NCBI RefSeq assembly: GCF_017094485.1
Contig: NZ_CP064786.1
Location: forward strand, 806,001 to 870,000
Direction: 5' to 3'
DNA: 64,000 bases
From: Natranaeroarchaeum sulfidigenes
Lineage (GTDB): Archaea > Halobacteriota > Halobacteria > Halobacteriales > Natronoarchaeaceae
Shown here: piece by piece, positions 1-9,700 of the stretch
How the letters are laid out: each line of letters begins with the position of its first letter
Position numbering within the stretch: position 1 is the stretch's first letter
The notes under the pieces: generated by a model
Seen by the model: the letters and a program-made list of their open reading frames with translations, nothing else
The model's database searches: none
What the model was told of the DNA's origin: nothing
Translations under genes and position numbers: made by a program

Positions 1-251
1 GTCTCGATGAGACCGATCTGGCGTTTCCAGCGACCGACGAAGAGATCGTCGACGCCATCCAGAACGAGTCCATCCCGTTCAACACCCACGGTTTCACCGT
101 CGATCTTCGAACTGCACTCGACGAAACGGGGCGCTCGGAGTTCGACTCGGAACAGGACCTGCTCAATGCCCTGTATCCCGTCTTCGAGGAGCGACGGAAC
201 TCGACGTCGGTCGGACTGCTGGCACAGGTCCGCGAGATGCTTCCGTTCTAG
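1..251 (+). CDS. Hypothetical protein, C-terminal fragment (cut by window start)
   Basis: An open frame enters from the window edge (codons start at base 3) and stops with TAG at 249-251, leaving about 82 residues. The fragment is acidic and reads as a compact soluble domain, with the stretches FPATDEEIVDAI, FNTHGFTVDLRTAL and DLLNALYPVFEERR. It has no membrane segment and no recognised catalytic motif. It resembles small haloarchaeal proteins of unknown function, but I cannot name the family from this portion. It converges on the AglJ-like gene, with 11 bases between the stops. A forward frame that begins with an ATG at base 7 is only a shadow. Confidence 0.6.
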   Translation, partial: LDETDLAFPATDEEIVDAIQNESIPFNTHGFTVDLRTALDETGRSEFDSEQDLLNALYPVFEERRNSTSVGLLAQVREMLPF

Positions 252-262
252 ACCGACCGTAC

Positions 263-1180
263 TCACTCGTCGTCCTCCGCGATCCGCTCGATGCGCCGTC
301 GCTGTTCCCGGTGCAGCGTGACGATCATATCAGAGAGGATACCGAACATTAGTATCTGGACTCCCAGCAATATCGTAAATGCGGACAGCAACGCAAGCAC
401 CTCGTGGCTGATCCCCTCGAAGAACCAGCGGTAGCCGACGTAGAGGCCGAGGACAACGCCGACTGTACCGCTCGTCAACCCGATCGAGCCGTAGTACAGC
501 ATCGGGTTGTTGAGTTTGGCAAGTCGATAGAGTGTGAGGAAGATCACTGCGCCATCTCGGATCGGATTGAGGTTCGTTTCCGAGCCATCGGGCCGTGGCT
601 CGTACGTGATTGGGACGACTTCGATGTCGATCCCCTGGCGGACACACTCGACTGCCAGTTCAGTCTCGATCCCGAACCCGTTAGCCGAAAGGTCCAGTTG
701 ACGGACAGAGTCTGCGGTGAACGCCCGGTAGCCGCTGAGCACGTCGGTGAGATCTCGGTGATGAACTGCGGCAAACGTCCGGTTGATCAGTCGGTTACCG
801 AACCGGTTGAGCCGCGACATCGCCCCTGGTGTCATATCCGCAAACCGGTTGCCGATGACGTGTTCTGCTCGCCCCTCCCTGAGCGGTTCGAGCATTTTCT
901 CGGCGTCCCCTGGCCGATACGTCCCGTCCCCGTCAACGAGCAGCACGTACTCGGTCTCGATTCGGTTGAGGGCTTCCGACACAGCCTGGCCTTTCCCATC
1001 GCCGCGCTGTTCGAGGACGTCAGCTCCGTGTTCGCGTGCGATCGATTGCGTTCCATCAGTCGATCCGCCATCTATTACGAGGATCGTCTCGTACCCTTCC
1101 GATCGAAACCCATCGATCACGTCACCGATCGTCGTGGCCTCGTCGAGGGTTGGGATCAACACACAGACGTCCTCGGTCAT
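263..1180 (-). CDS. aglJ: AglJ-like family 2 glycosyltransferase (S-layer N-glycosylation)
   Basis: This is a 305-residue GT-A glycosyltransferase. The N-terminus (VCVLIPTLDEATTIGDV) is the usual GT2 nucleotide-sugar entry strand, and the DGD at residues 83-85 is the metal-binding DXD-type motif. Two hydrophobic segments near residues 230-255 and 260-290 anchor it to the membrane. Family knowledge: AglJ adds the first hexose to dolichol phosphate in haloarchaeal S-layer glycan assembly, so the cytoplasmic face of the membrane is the expected site. I chose the ATG at 1180 because it puts MTEDVCVLIP at the start, as in relatives; an in-frame GTG at 1246 would add 22 unlikely residues. It is divergent from a sugar-nucleotide synthesis gene, which fits glycan assembly. 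A dolichol-phosphate mannosyltransferase-like role is the alternative. Confidence 0.8.
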   Translation of the reverse strand: MTEDVCVLIPTLDEATTIGDVIDGFRSEGYETILVIDGGSTDGTQSIAREHGADVLEQRGDGKGQAVSEALNRIETEYVLLVDGDGTYRPGDAEKMLEPLREGRAEHVIGNRFADMTPGAMSRLNRFGNRLINRTFAAVHHRDLTDVLSGYRAFTADSVRQLDLSANGFGIETELAVECVRQGIDIEVVPITYEPRPDGSETNLNPIRDGAVIFLTLYRLAKLNNPMLYYGSIGLTSGTVGVVLGLYVGYRWFFEGISHEVLALLSAFTILLGVQILMFGILSDMIVTLHREQRRRIERIAEDDE

Positions 1181-1364
1181 CGTTTCCGGATGCTCGCCAC
1201 GCCCGCAAAAACCTTGCTGGTCATCGTTTTGCTGTTCCTGTGGCACCGAGTTGACGAACCCAGCACCGCTGCCACGCCAAAGTATTCAAACCAGTACGAG
1301 GACATTCACCCGTGACTCACACAGACAACGGCGGAGAGACCCCGACCGCCCAGCCCTCCACAAC

Positions 1365-1372
1365 TGGGGTGA
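1365..1372 (+). promoter_or_regulatory. Shine-Dalgarno site for the GlmU-like gene
   Basis: GGGGTGAT lies 7 nt before the ATG at 1380 and matches the anti-Shine-Dalgarno end of archaeal 16S rRNA (GGAGGTGAT) at all but one position. It implies a leadered transcript, unlike most genes here, and decides the start among several in-frame upstream codons. Confidence 0.6.
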
Positions 1373-1379
1373 TAGAACG

Positions 1380-2582
1380 ATGAAAGCTGTCGTTCTCGCC
1401 GCAGGTGAAGGAACGCGGATGCGACCGCTGACCGCGACCAGACCCAAGCCGATGCTTCCGGTTGCCGGCAAACCATTGGTCGAGCACGTCCTCGATATCG
1501 CTGCCGAACACGTCGACGGCTACGTCCTCGTTGTCGGGTATCGGGCAGACTCGATCCGTTCGCACCTCGGGGACGAACACCTCGGCAAGCCGATTACGTA
1601 CGTCGAACAGACCGAACAGCGGGGCACAGCACACGCGATCGAAGAAGCTGGACCACACATCAGCGAGCGGTTCCTTGCGCTCAACGGAGATGTGATGATC
1701 GATGACGGGCTCGTCGCCAAGCTGGCCGACGCCGAGACCAGCGCCATTGCCACGATGCGCGTCGATGATCCGACCGCATACGGCGTCATTTCCCGAGATG
1801 GCGACCGGGTAACTGGGATCGTCGAGAAGCCGTCCGATCCCCCCTCGAATCTCGCCAACCTCGGGCTGTACAGCTTCGAACCGGAGATCTTCGAGTACAT
1901 CGACCGGACGGGACGCAGCGAGCGCGGCGAGTACGAGATCACGGACTCGATCGAACTCGCGATCGAGGACAGTCGACCGGTCGTCGCTGTCGAACACGGC
2001 GGGCGCTGGCTCGACGTGGGAAGACCGTGGGAGCTGCTCGACGCCAACGAACGATTGCTCGATACCCTCTCGCGTCGGATCCACGGGACGGTCGAGGACG
2101 GCGCGACGATCCAGGGCGAGGTCATCGTCGAGGAGGGCGCTTGTGTCCGTTCCGGGGCGTACGTCGAGGGGGCGGTCCTCATTCAGTCCGGGGCTGACGT
2201 CGGGCCGAACGCCTACGTCCGCGGAGCGACAGTGGTCGGGAGAAACGCCCGCGTCGGCAACGGCGTCGAGATCAAAAACTCGATACTGCTCGACGACGCC
2301 AGCGTCGGCCACCTTTCATATGTGGGCGACTCGGTGATCGGTGCCGACGCGAACCTCGGGGCAGGAACCATCGTCGCCAATCTCCGTCACGACAACAAGC
2401 CGGTCCAGATGGCGGTCAAAGGTGAGCAGGTCGACACAGGTCGCCGAAAGCTCGGGGTCGTCCTCGCCGATGGCGTGAAGACCGGGATCAACACGAGCCT
2501 CAACGCTGGCACAAAACTCGGCGTCGGCGCGATGACCCGTCCCGGCGAGGCGGTGATGTCGGACCGGGGCGACGGGTTGTAG
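1380..2582 (+). CDS. Bifunctional sugar-1-phosphate nucleotidylyltransferase/acetyltransferase (GlmU-like)
   Basis: 400 residues in two domains. Residues 1 to about 230 form a nucleotidyltransferase: the signature LAAGEGTRMRP (about 6-16), KPMLPVAGKP, and the Mg-site region LALNGDVMI. Residues about 240-400 are a left-handed beta helix of hexapeptide repeats with GLGAGT-type turns (NLGAGTIVANL) and an acetyl-CoA-type C-terminus. Family knowledge: archaeal enzymes of this layout activate glucose-1-P or GlcNAc-1-P with UTP/dTTP and acetylate the amino sugar, feeding UDP-GlcNAc or related donors to glycan assembly. The start is set by the Shine-Dalgarno site at 1365-1372. It is divergent from the AglJ-like glycosyltransferase, which supports a role in N-glycan precursor supply. 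The exact sugar specificity cannot be read from sequence; AglF-type glucose-1-P uridylyltransferase is an alternative name. Confidence 0.85.
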   Translation: MKAVVLAAGEGTRMRPLTATRPKPMLPVAGKPLVEHVLDIAAEHVDGYVLVVGYRADSIRSHLGDEHLGKPITYVEQTEQRGTAHAIEEAGPHISERFLALNGDVMIDDGLVAKLADAETSAIATMRVDDPTAYGVISRDGDRVTGIVEKPSDPPSNLANLGLYSFEPEIFEYIDRTGRSERGEYEITDSIELAIEDSRPVVAVEHGGRWLDVGRPWELLDANERLLDTLSRRIHGTVEDGATIQGEVIVEEGACVRSGAYVEGAVLIQSGADVGPNAYVRGATVVGRNARVGNGVEIKNSILLDDASVGHLSYVGDSVIGADANLGAGTIVANLRHDNKPVQMAVKGEQVDTGRRKLGVVLADGVKTGINTSLNAGTKLGVGAMTRPGEAVMSDRGDGL

Positions 2583-2789
2583 GTGCGCCCTCGACAGATC
2601 GCTATTCCCCACAGGTTCAAATACGATTCCGCGGCCAGCCTCGCGTATGCCCTGACGAATCATCACGGGGCGGTCAGCGTGGCGTGACCACCTGCTTCGT
2701 GACTCCGGAACGCGTCACCAGTTCGCCACGACTTCACAGTGTCGAAACACGTCGTAACCTATTGGGCCGTCCGCGTTGCATGTTCGAGT

Positions 2790-4250
2790 ATGACCACCTA
2801 CGACGCCGATGGCATCACGCTGCACAAGGTACGGGACTACGTCTGGGAGATCCCACAGGAAGGGGATATGCGCACGCCGGCGCGTGTCCTCGCCAGCGAG
2901 CAGTTGCTCGACGAGATCTCGGAGGACAAGACCCTCCAGCAACTGAAAAACGCGACGCATCTCCCCGGCATGACCAAACACGCGATCTGTATGCCCGACG
3001 GCCACCAGGGGTATGGGTTTCCCGTGGGGGGCGTGGGAGCACTCGACGCCGAAAGCGGCTGTATTTCGCCGGGAGCGGTCGGCTATGACGTGAATTGCGG
3101 AGTTCGAATGATGACGACTAACCTCACGTACGAGGACGTGAAAGGCCACGAGGAGGAGCTCGTCGACTCGCTCTTTGCCAACGTTCCATCGGGTCTTGGC
3201 GGCGGCGGAATCGTCGAAAGCGACATCGACACCGTCGAAGCCATCCTCGAAAACGGCGTCGAGTGGGCCGTCGAAGAAGGCTACGGCGTCGAAGCCGACC
3301 TGCTGGCCTGCGAGGACGAAGGGCGTCGCCCCGACGCCGATCCATCCGCGATCTCACAGAAGGCGAAAGATCGCGGCAAAAACCAGATCGGGAGCCTCGG
3401 GAGCGGGAACCACTTCCTCGAAGTCCAGCGCGTCACTGATGTCTTCCGCGAGGACGTCGCCGACGAGTTCGATCTCCGCGAGGACCAGATCGTCGTCCTG
3501 ATCCACTGCGGGAGCCGCGGGCTGGGCCACCAGACCTGCAACGACTACCTCCGCAAGATCGAGAAAACCCACAGCGGGCTCCTCCAGCAGCTACCGGACA
3601 AAGAGCTGGCCGCCGCGCCTGCCGGGTCGAAACTCGCCGAGGAGTACTACGGCGCGATGTGTGCCGCGATCAACTTCGCGTGGGTGAACCGCCAGCTCAT
3701 CATGCACCGCACGCGGCGGGTGTTCGAGCGCGTTTTCGACCGGACGTGGGAACAGATGGAGATGGAACTGCTCTACGACGTGGCCCACAACATCGCCAAG
3801 AAGGAGACCCACACCGTCGACGGTGAGGACCGGGAGCTGTACGTCCACCGGAAGGGGGCGACCAGAGCGTTCCCTGCCGGGCATCCCGAGGTTCCGGCGG
3901 CCTATCGTGACGTCGGCCAGCCGGTCATCATCCCCGGCAGCATGGGCGCGGGCAGCTACGTCTTGCGCGGTGGCGACCGCTCGATGGAAGAGACGTTCGG
4001 CTCGACAGCACACGGCGCGGGGCGTCTCATGTCCCGGACGCAGGCCAAAAACGAGTTCTGGGGCGGCGACGTCCAGGACGATCTGCGCGAGTCCCAGCAG
4101 GTGTACGTGAAAGCCCAGAGCGGAGCAACAGTGGCAGAAGAGGCACCCGGTGTCTACAAAGACGTCGACGAAGTGGTCCGGGTCTCGGACGCGCTCGGAA
4201 TCGGCGATAAAGTCGCCCGGACGTTCCCCGTGTGCAACATCAAGGGATAG
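2790..4250 (+). CDS. rtcB: tRNA-splicing ligase RtcB
   Basis: A 486-residue, full-length archaeal RtcB with no intein. It joins the 2',3'-cyclic phosphate end of a 5' tRNA exon to the 5'-OH of the 3' exon, using GTP and Mn2+. Visible motifs are PDGHQGYGFPVG (69-80), GYDVNCGVRM with metal ligands D100 and C103, GSLGSGNHFLEV, HCGSRGLGH, PGSMGAGSYV, and a C-terminal STAHGAGR block whose His is the guanylylated residue in the family. The ATG at 2790 gives MTTYDADGITL, matching the usual N-terminus; the open frame upstream to 2739 has no support. Haloarchaea splice introns from some tRNAs, so the enzyme is expected to be essential. It stands alone between unrelated genes. Confidence 0.95.
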   Translation: MTTYDADGITLHKVRDYVWEIPQEGDMRTPARVLASEQLLDEISEDKTLQQLKNATHLPGMTKHAICMPDGHQGYGFPVGGVGALDAESGCISPGAVGYDVNCGVRMMTTNLTYEDVKGHEEELVDSLFANVPSGLGGGGIVESDIDTVEAILENGVEWAVEEGYGVEADLLACEDEGRRPDADPSAISQKAKDRGKNQIGSLGSGNHFLEVQRVTDVFREDVADEFDLREDQIVVLIHCGSRGLGHQTCNDYLRKIEKTHSGLLQQLPDKELAAAPAGSKLAEEYYGAMCAAINFAWVNRQLIMHRTRRVFERVFDRTWEQMEMELLYDVAHNIAKKETHTVDGEDRELYVHRKGATRAFPAGHPEVPAAYRDVGQPVIIPGSMGAGSYVLRGGDRSMEETFGSTAHGAGRLMSRTQAKNEFWGGDVQDDLRESQQVYVKAQSGATVAEEAPGVYKDVDEVVRVSDALGIGDKVARTFPVCNIKG

Positions 4251-4286
4251 CTCCGCCCCATCGCAATAGCTGCCTGTACGGTCGTG

Positions 4287-5180
4287 CTACTCCCGCGTCC
4301 GAAGGTAGTGAAACACGTACGTCTGGACGTAGCCCGCGTAGTCGTCGCCGTCGCCGACGCCGAACCGGCGGCGAATCGCCCGGGAGGTGTCGGCGTAGCT
4401 GCCGCGATCACAGTCGGGAAAGTACTCTTCGATTGCGGTCCTGATCCACGTATCCAGCGGAACAGCCTCCAGATAGTCGAGGGAGAACAACAGGACGCAG
4501 TCAGCGACTTTGTCACCGACGCCGACGAACCGCGTCAGGCTCTCGCGGGCGTCCTCGTAGGGGAGTCCGAGCGCTTCGTTCGGGTGGGCCTCGCCCTCTG
4601 CAACCATCTCCGCGGTCCGTACCACGTACGGCGCACGGTAACCCAGTCCGAGCTCGCGGAGCTCTGATTCAGTCGCCCCAGCGAGTTCCTCGGGCGTCGG
4701 AAAGGCGTGATACGTCCGCCCGTCGAACGCGATCTCTCGACCGTATTCGCGAGCCAGCGTCGTCGTCATCGAGTGGATGCGCTCGACCCGCATCTGCTGG
4801 GAGAGAATAAACGAGATTAGCGTGGGGAATGACGGATCGTTGACGAGTCGGAGTCCCTTCGCGTACTCGTAAGCCTCGTCGAGCATCGGCTCGTCGGGCG
4901 CAGCCCCGAAGATTCCGTCCAGATCGTCGTCGAGCCGTAACAGTTCCCTGACCAGTCCCTCTGCATCCGTGCTGGCGTGCCAGTCGATTGTCGACTCCGT
5001 CTGTCGGACCCGGATCACGTCGCCGTCGACGACGGTGTAGTACCAGGGTGAGCCCTCATCGGCGTTCTCGTACATCCGTCCATCCTCGCGTCGCCAGAGA
5101 TACGACTGGCCGCTTTCGAGGGTGATATGTAGATCCATCCCGCCCGACAGCGACGCCGTCGGTATCGCACCCGTAGGCAT
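4287..5180 (-). CDS. 8-oxoguanine DNA glycosylase/AP lyase (OGG1-like)
   Basis: 297 residues. It excises oxidised guanine from DNA and can nick the abasic site. The N-terminal beta domain (LESGQSYLWRRED) is the OGG_N fold; a helix-hairpin-helix-GPD domain occupies roughly residues 110-290. The catalytic pair is visible: K224 in FVGVGDKVADC and D243 in VPLDTWIR, in the spacing expected for OGG1. There is no C-terminal iron-sulfur Cys cluster, so it is not EndoIII/MutY. The ATG at 5180 is preferred; a second ATG at 5138 (MDLHITL) would remove 14 residues but still keep the domain. It converges on rtcB, with a 36-base gap. Confidence 0.88.
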   Translation of the reverse strand: MPTGAIPTASLSGGMDLHITLESGQSYLWRREDGRMYENADEGSPWYYTVVDGDVIRVRQTESTIDWHASTDAEGLVRELLRLDDDLDGIFGAAPDEPMLDEAYEYAKGLRLVNDPSFPTLISFILSQQMRVERIHSMTTTLAREYGREIAFDGRTYHAFPTPEELAGATESELRELGLGYRAPYVVRTAEMVAEGEAHPNEALGLPYEDARESLTRFVGVGDKVADCVLLFSLDYLEAVPLDTWIRTAIEEYFPDCDRGSYADTSRAIRRRFGVGDGDDYAGYVQTYVFHYLRTRE

Positions 5181-5352
5181 TACTGGTGGGTGGGACGAGG
5201 GATGCTTGTGGGTTTCGAGTCGGCGTCCTTGCTGTTACTATAGAATGTTACAATATTACACTCCGTCAGGCGGCCCCACCCTCCGGAGCTCTCCAGCTTT
5301 CGCCTCCCGCAGTCGGTGGATTCAAGCGCCCGCTGGCTGAACTACCGACACG

Positions 5353-6792
5353 ATGACGCTGCAGGTCACGAACTCCCTGACGGGCGAGACGGAGCCGTTC
5401 GAGCCACAGGATCCCGACTCGGTGCTCCTGTACTACTGTGGCCTGACGGTTTCGGACCTTCCACATCTCGGTCACGCCCGTTCGTGGGTTCACGTCGACG
5501 TAATGCACCGCTGGCTGGAGCAGTTGGGCTACGACGTCCGCCACGTCGAGAACTTCACGGACGTCAACGAGAAGATCGTCGCCAGAGTCGGTGAGGAGTT
5601 CGGCGACACCGAACCCGAGGTCGCCCGTCACTTCGTGGGCGAGACGATCGAGGACATGCGCTCGCTGAATCTCAAACGTGCCGACGTCTACCCACGAGTA
5701 AGCGAGCACGTTCCCGAGATCATCGACCTCGTCGAAACCCTGATCGACCAGGGCCACGCTTACGAAGCCAGCGGCTCGGTCTACTTCGACGTCTCGACGT
5801 TCGACGAGTACGGCAAGCTCTCGAATCAGGATCTAGAGGAGATCGAATCGCAGGGCGACCCCGACGAACGCTCCGAGAAGCGAAACCCCGCCGACTTCGC
5901 GCTCTGGAAGGCGGGCGAGGCCCACCCTGACGACGCCGACTCCGGTGGGCAGACCTGGGAGTCGCCGTGGGGCGAGGGCCGTCCCGGCTGGCACATCGAA
6001 TGCTCCGCGATGAGCACGACGCATCTCGACGACTCGATCGACATCCACGTCGGCGGGCAGGACCTGATCTTCCCGCACCACGAAAACGAGATTGCCCAGA
6101 GCGAGGCCGCGACCGGCGAGCAGTTCGCCCGCTACTGGCTCCACGTCAACCTGCTCGAAACCGATGGCGAGAAAATGTCGTCCAGCCTGGAGAACTTCTT
6201 TACCGTCCGCAACGCCATGGGCGAGTTCGGCCCGAACGCCATCCGGATGTTCCTGCTCTCGGCGGCCTTCGACAGCAAACAGACCTACAGCGAGGCGGCC
6301 CTCGACGAGGCTGTCGAGCGCTGGGAGCGCCTCGACCGTGGCTACCGGACCGCCGTCGAGGCCGCCGACAGTCCCGACGCCGGGACGAAAGTCCGCGACG
6401 AGCAGCTCCACGAGACCGTTCAGGACGCCCGATCGGAGTTCAAGGCGGCGATGAACGACAACTTCAACACCCGCGAGGCGCTGGCCGCGCTGCTGGAGAT
6501 CGCCGGTGCGGTGAACAAACACGTCGAATCGGACCGCTACGACTATCAGGGCCTCACCGACGCCATCGACGCCTTCGAGACGCTCGGCGGCGAGGCGCTT
6601 GGCTTCGCCTTCGACGGCGACACCGGCGGGGACGTCCGACTCGCCGAAGAACTGGTCGAGCTCGTGCTGGACGTCCGCGAGGACGAACGGGAGGCCGGTA
6701 ACTACGAGCGTGCTGACGCGTTGCGTGACGATCTGGAAGCGCTCGGGGTTACTGTAGAAGATGGGGATGACGGCGTCGAGTACCGGTTCTAG
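5353..6792 (+). CDS. cysS: Cysteinyl-tRNA synthetase
   Basis: 479 residues, a class I aminoacyl-tRNA synthetase charging tRNA-Cys. The HIGH motif appears as PHLGHAR (H38, H41) and KMSKS as EKMSSSLENF. Zinc ligands expected in this family are present: C29 in YYCGLTVS, the Cys in WHIECSAM, and HHENE. The DALR-type anticodon-binding region and an acidic C-terminus (VEDGDDGVEYRF) complete the protein. Acid-rich surface insertions are typical of halophiles. Its stop codon interlocks with that of the convergent adhesin gene: both share the tetranucleotide CTAG at 6789-6792. Confidence 0.95.
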   Translation: MTLQVTNSLTGETEPFEPQDPDSVLLYYCGLTVSDLPHLGHARSWVHVDVMHRWLEQLGYDVRHVENFTDVNEKIVARVGEEFGDTEPEVARHFVGETIEDMRSLNLKRADVYPRVSEHVPEIIDLVETLIDQGHAYEASGSVYFDVSTFDEYGKLSNQDLEEIESQGDPDERSEKRNPADFALWKAGEAHPDDADSGGQTWESPWGEGRPGWHIECSAMSTTHLDDSIDIHVGGQDLIFPHHENEIAQSEAATGEQFARYWLHVNLLETDGEKMSSSLENFFTVRNAMGEFGPNAIRMFLLSAAFDSKQTYSEAALDEAVERWERLDRGYRTAVEAADSPDAGTKVRDEQLHETVQDARSEFKAAMNDNFNTREALAALLEIAGAVNKHVESDRYDYQGLTDAIDAFETLGGEALGFAFDGDTGGDVRLAEELVELVLDVREDEREAGNYERADALRDDLEALGVTVEDGDDGVEYRF

Positions 6793-9700
6793 CTGATCTC
6801 GATCACGTCGACACCGATGTCGATTTCGTCTTCGAGGTCGATATCCTCGACGTCGCCTGAACCGATATCGTCACCGATGTCGATGTCCCCGCCGTCAACG
6901 TCAGGATCGGAGCTACCGACACCGCGTTCGGGTTCGTCGATGTCGACAGTGATCGTGTCCTCCTGGTCATCTTCGGTTCGTACTGTGAGTTCCTGACCGT
7001 CACCTTCGTCCTGAATGCTGGTCGGCCATGTGATGGTACGGTCGACTTCCTCGTCCGTTCCGAGCGTGCTGTCGATCGTCACTTCCTCACTCGCGACGAT
7101 GTCTCCATCGGGACCGATCAGCGTTATTGTTTGCGTCTCGGTCGCATCCTCGTCCCTGTCGGCGTACCGACTCGTGATCGTCGTGCTCACGTCGACCTCC
7201 TCGCCTGCGGTGACGCTGGTCGTGGATTCGTCCTCGTTGATGTCGACCTCGAACTGGCCTTCCGCGGCGAGTTCCCAGGCGAAGCGCGGGTAATCGCCCG
7301 GGATGGCGACCCACGGATTGTCTTCGTGGTCCTCTTCGAAATCAAGGTCTCCAAGTTTGTCATCTTGGTTTACATCGAACCCTTGCATCATCTCGTCGGA
7401 GCGTTCCTGCATATCATCGGTGAATTGAGCCCCTGGGTCGACTGAGCCCCAAGCATCGTCTGTGGCGCTCGTTTCCCAGTAAACACTGGAATCGAACACA
7501 TCCTCTCCGCCAGCTCCTCGCGGTGGATCTTCGATGAGTCCAGTAATTGCCCCAGCAGTGTCCGGGTTATTTGTTGCTGTTACATCACCGACGAAGTACA
7601 TTTGCTCGAATTCGGACGCATAACGTGATGAAGTGCCCATCAACCCACCGACGTTCTCCGGCCCAGTGACATCAGCCTGCGCGTACCCCGTATCGACCGT
7701 CGTGTACCAAGAGGGACGTCCAACAATTGCCCCAATACCACGGTCAACTTCAGCGCCAGTGCTCCCACCAGTAACCTCACCCACAGCAACGATGCGGTTA
7801 GATAAGTCTGCATTGTTTGCTCGTCCCACGACAATTGCGGCGCGTTGTTCGTCGGCAGTTACCGTCCCTTCAACTGACACATCCTCCACAGTCCCAGCGA
7901 AGTTTCCAGCAAGCCCGCCGACTTCTTTATTTCCAGCAACATCGATATCACTCAAACGCAACCGTTCAACGTATGCACCGTCACCTACACTCCCCTGATT
8001 TTGATTATTGTCCAGCCCAGCGACCCCGATCAAGCCAACTCCATCTTCAGACGGTCTATCTATGCTCAATCCACGGATTTCGTTCCCATCGCCATCTAGG
8101 GTGCCAGTGAAGTCAGAACTCTCACTACCGATCGGCTCGAATCCTTGCTCCTCTCCGAATAGCTGTGGGTTCCAGTACTCGGTCCCGTGCGCATCAATAT
8201 CGTTTGCGAGCCGGTAGTTCTCGTCCAACCCGTGCTCGTTGATACACTGTAGCTGATCGACAGTCTCGATCAGGTAGAAATCGTCTTCGTCCTGCTCGTA
8301 GTCGACATCTCCACAGACGGGGCCATCCCGCTCAACTACCAGCACTTCATCCGCTTCGGCATCGACGACGTTGTTAGCCTGATCGTACGTTTCCAGGTGC
8401 AGGCGGTGCGTGATCACGTCAGCATCGGTGTCGTACTCGAACGACACCGTTCCCTCACCGTCATCGAGATCGCTCACGACCGTTTCCGTCTCTCCGGAGT
8501 CGTTCAACTGCAGGACGTGATCGTCCGGCGCGTCGCCGGTCGTCGTGATATCGACGTCGACAGTCGCCGACTCACCCTGTTCGATCGGGCCGTCGATACT
8601 GACATCCTTGATGTCGACGAACGGGTCGATGTCGTCAGGTTCGGCTATCGTTTGGCTATCGGTCGCTGTGGTCACCGTAATCGCGCCATCGTCGGCCGGG
8701 ACGACCTCGCCCCAGGTGAGCGACACGTCGTTCGCAGTCCCGCGATTGTCGATCTCCACCTCATTGCTGTCGACGAACTGGTCATCGAAATCCGTGAGCA
8801 GGACGAACTGCTCGTCCGCTGGCCCCTGATTGTCGATATCAACGTTCACCGAGAGCGGACTACCAGCTTTAATCGCGCCGTCGATCTCGTGGCCGGTAAT
8901 CTCGAACTCGGATGGTTCGTCGACGACGAGGAACGCACCCGCTTCGTCTAACTCATCGTCCTCAGTCGCGATCGTGTATTCATACAGTTCCCCGCTATCG
9001 CTGCCGTCGAGATCGTCAACCGTTAATTCGACCTCCTTCGACTCACCGGAGTCGAGTGTGGTCTCTTTTGTATCGCTCTGTGGTTCTCCGTCGATATCAA
9101 GGGTGATATCCTGGGTTTCCTGCTCCGGATACTGATTGGTGATCTCGGCCTTGATTGTCACGTCGTCTTCGCTACTCACGATGTGGGGGTTTTCCCCGAT
9201 CCAGTCGTCTTCCGGAACCCCGAGATCATCGGTGATCCGGAACGCCTCTACGGCATTCGGTGCGGTAACCGTCCCGTCATACTCGACCTCGTCGCCGCCA
9301 ATGACGCTCTCGGTGGACAGGGTGAAATCGTACTCCCCTTCTGGGAAACTGGACTCGTCGAGTTGCCACCCGACGGTTTCCGTTTCGCCCTGGTCGAGAT
9401 CGAGACCGTCACGCATGATCGGATCCGCTACACCCTCGATTTCCAGTTCGATATCCTGCGTATCCGATGAGTCGTCGATGTTCGTGATGTCCGCACGTAT
9501 CCGAATTTCGCCGTCGACGGTCTCCGTTTGAACTTCCTCAAAGACGAATCCCCCGTCGATGTCATTTGTGTCGGTGTAGTAGAACCAGCCTTCGTGGTCC
9601 TGTTCACCCGGGTCGGTTTCGATTCGATATTCGTACCGTTCCCCCTCTGTCAAGTCCAACGCTCGGTCTCCGTTGGATCTTGGGTTGAAGAACGCGTTCC

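Noticed and set aside
783-1379. Long frame upstream of the GlmU-like protein
   Set aside because: It is antisense to the AglJ-like gene, its N-terminal 199 residues do not resemble any part of a nucleotidyltransferase, and a Shine-Dalgarno precedes the ATG at 1380.
2583-2789. Possible small RNA upstream of rtcB
   Set aside because: A weak TATA-like sequence and a two-codon ATG-CCC-TGA exist, but no stable fold or box motif is visible.
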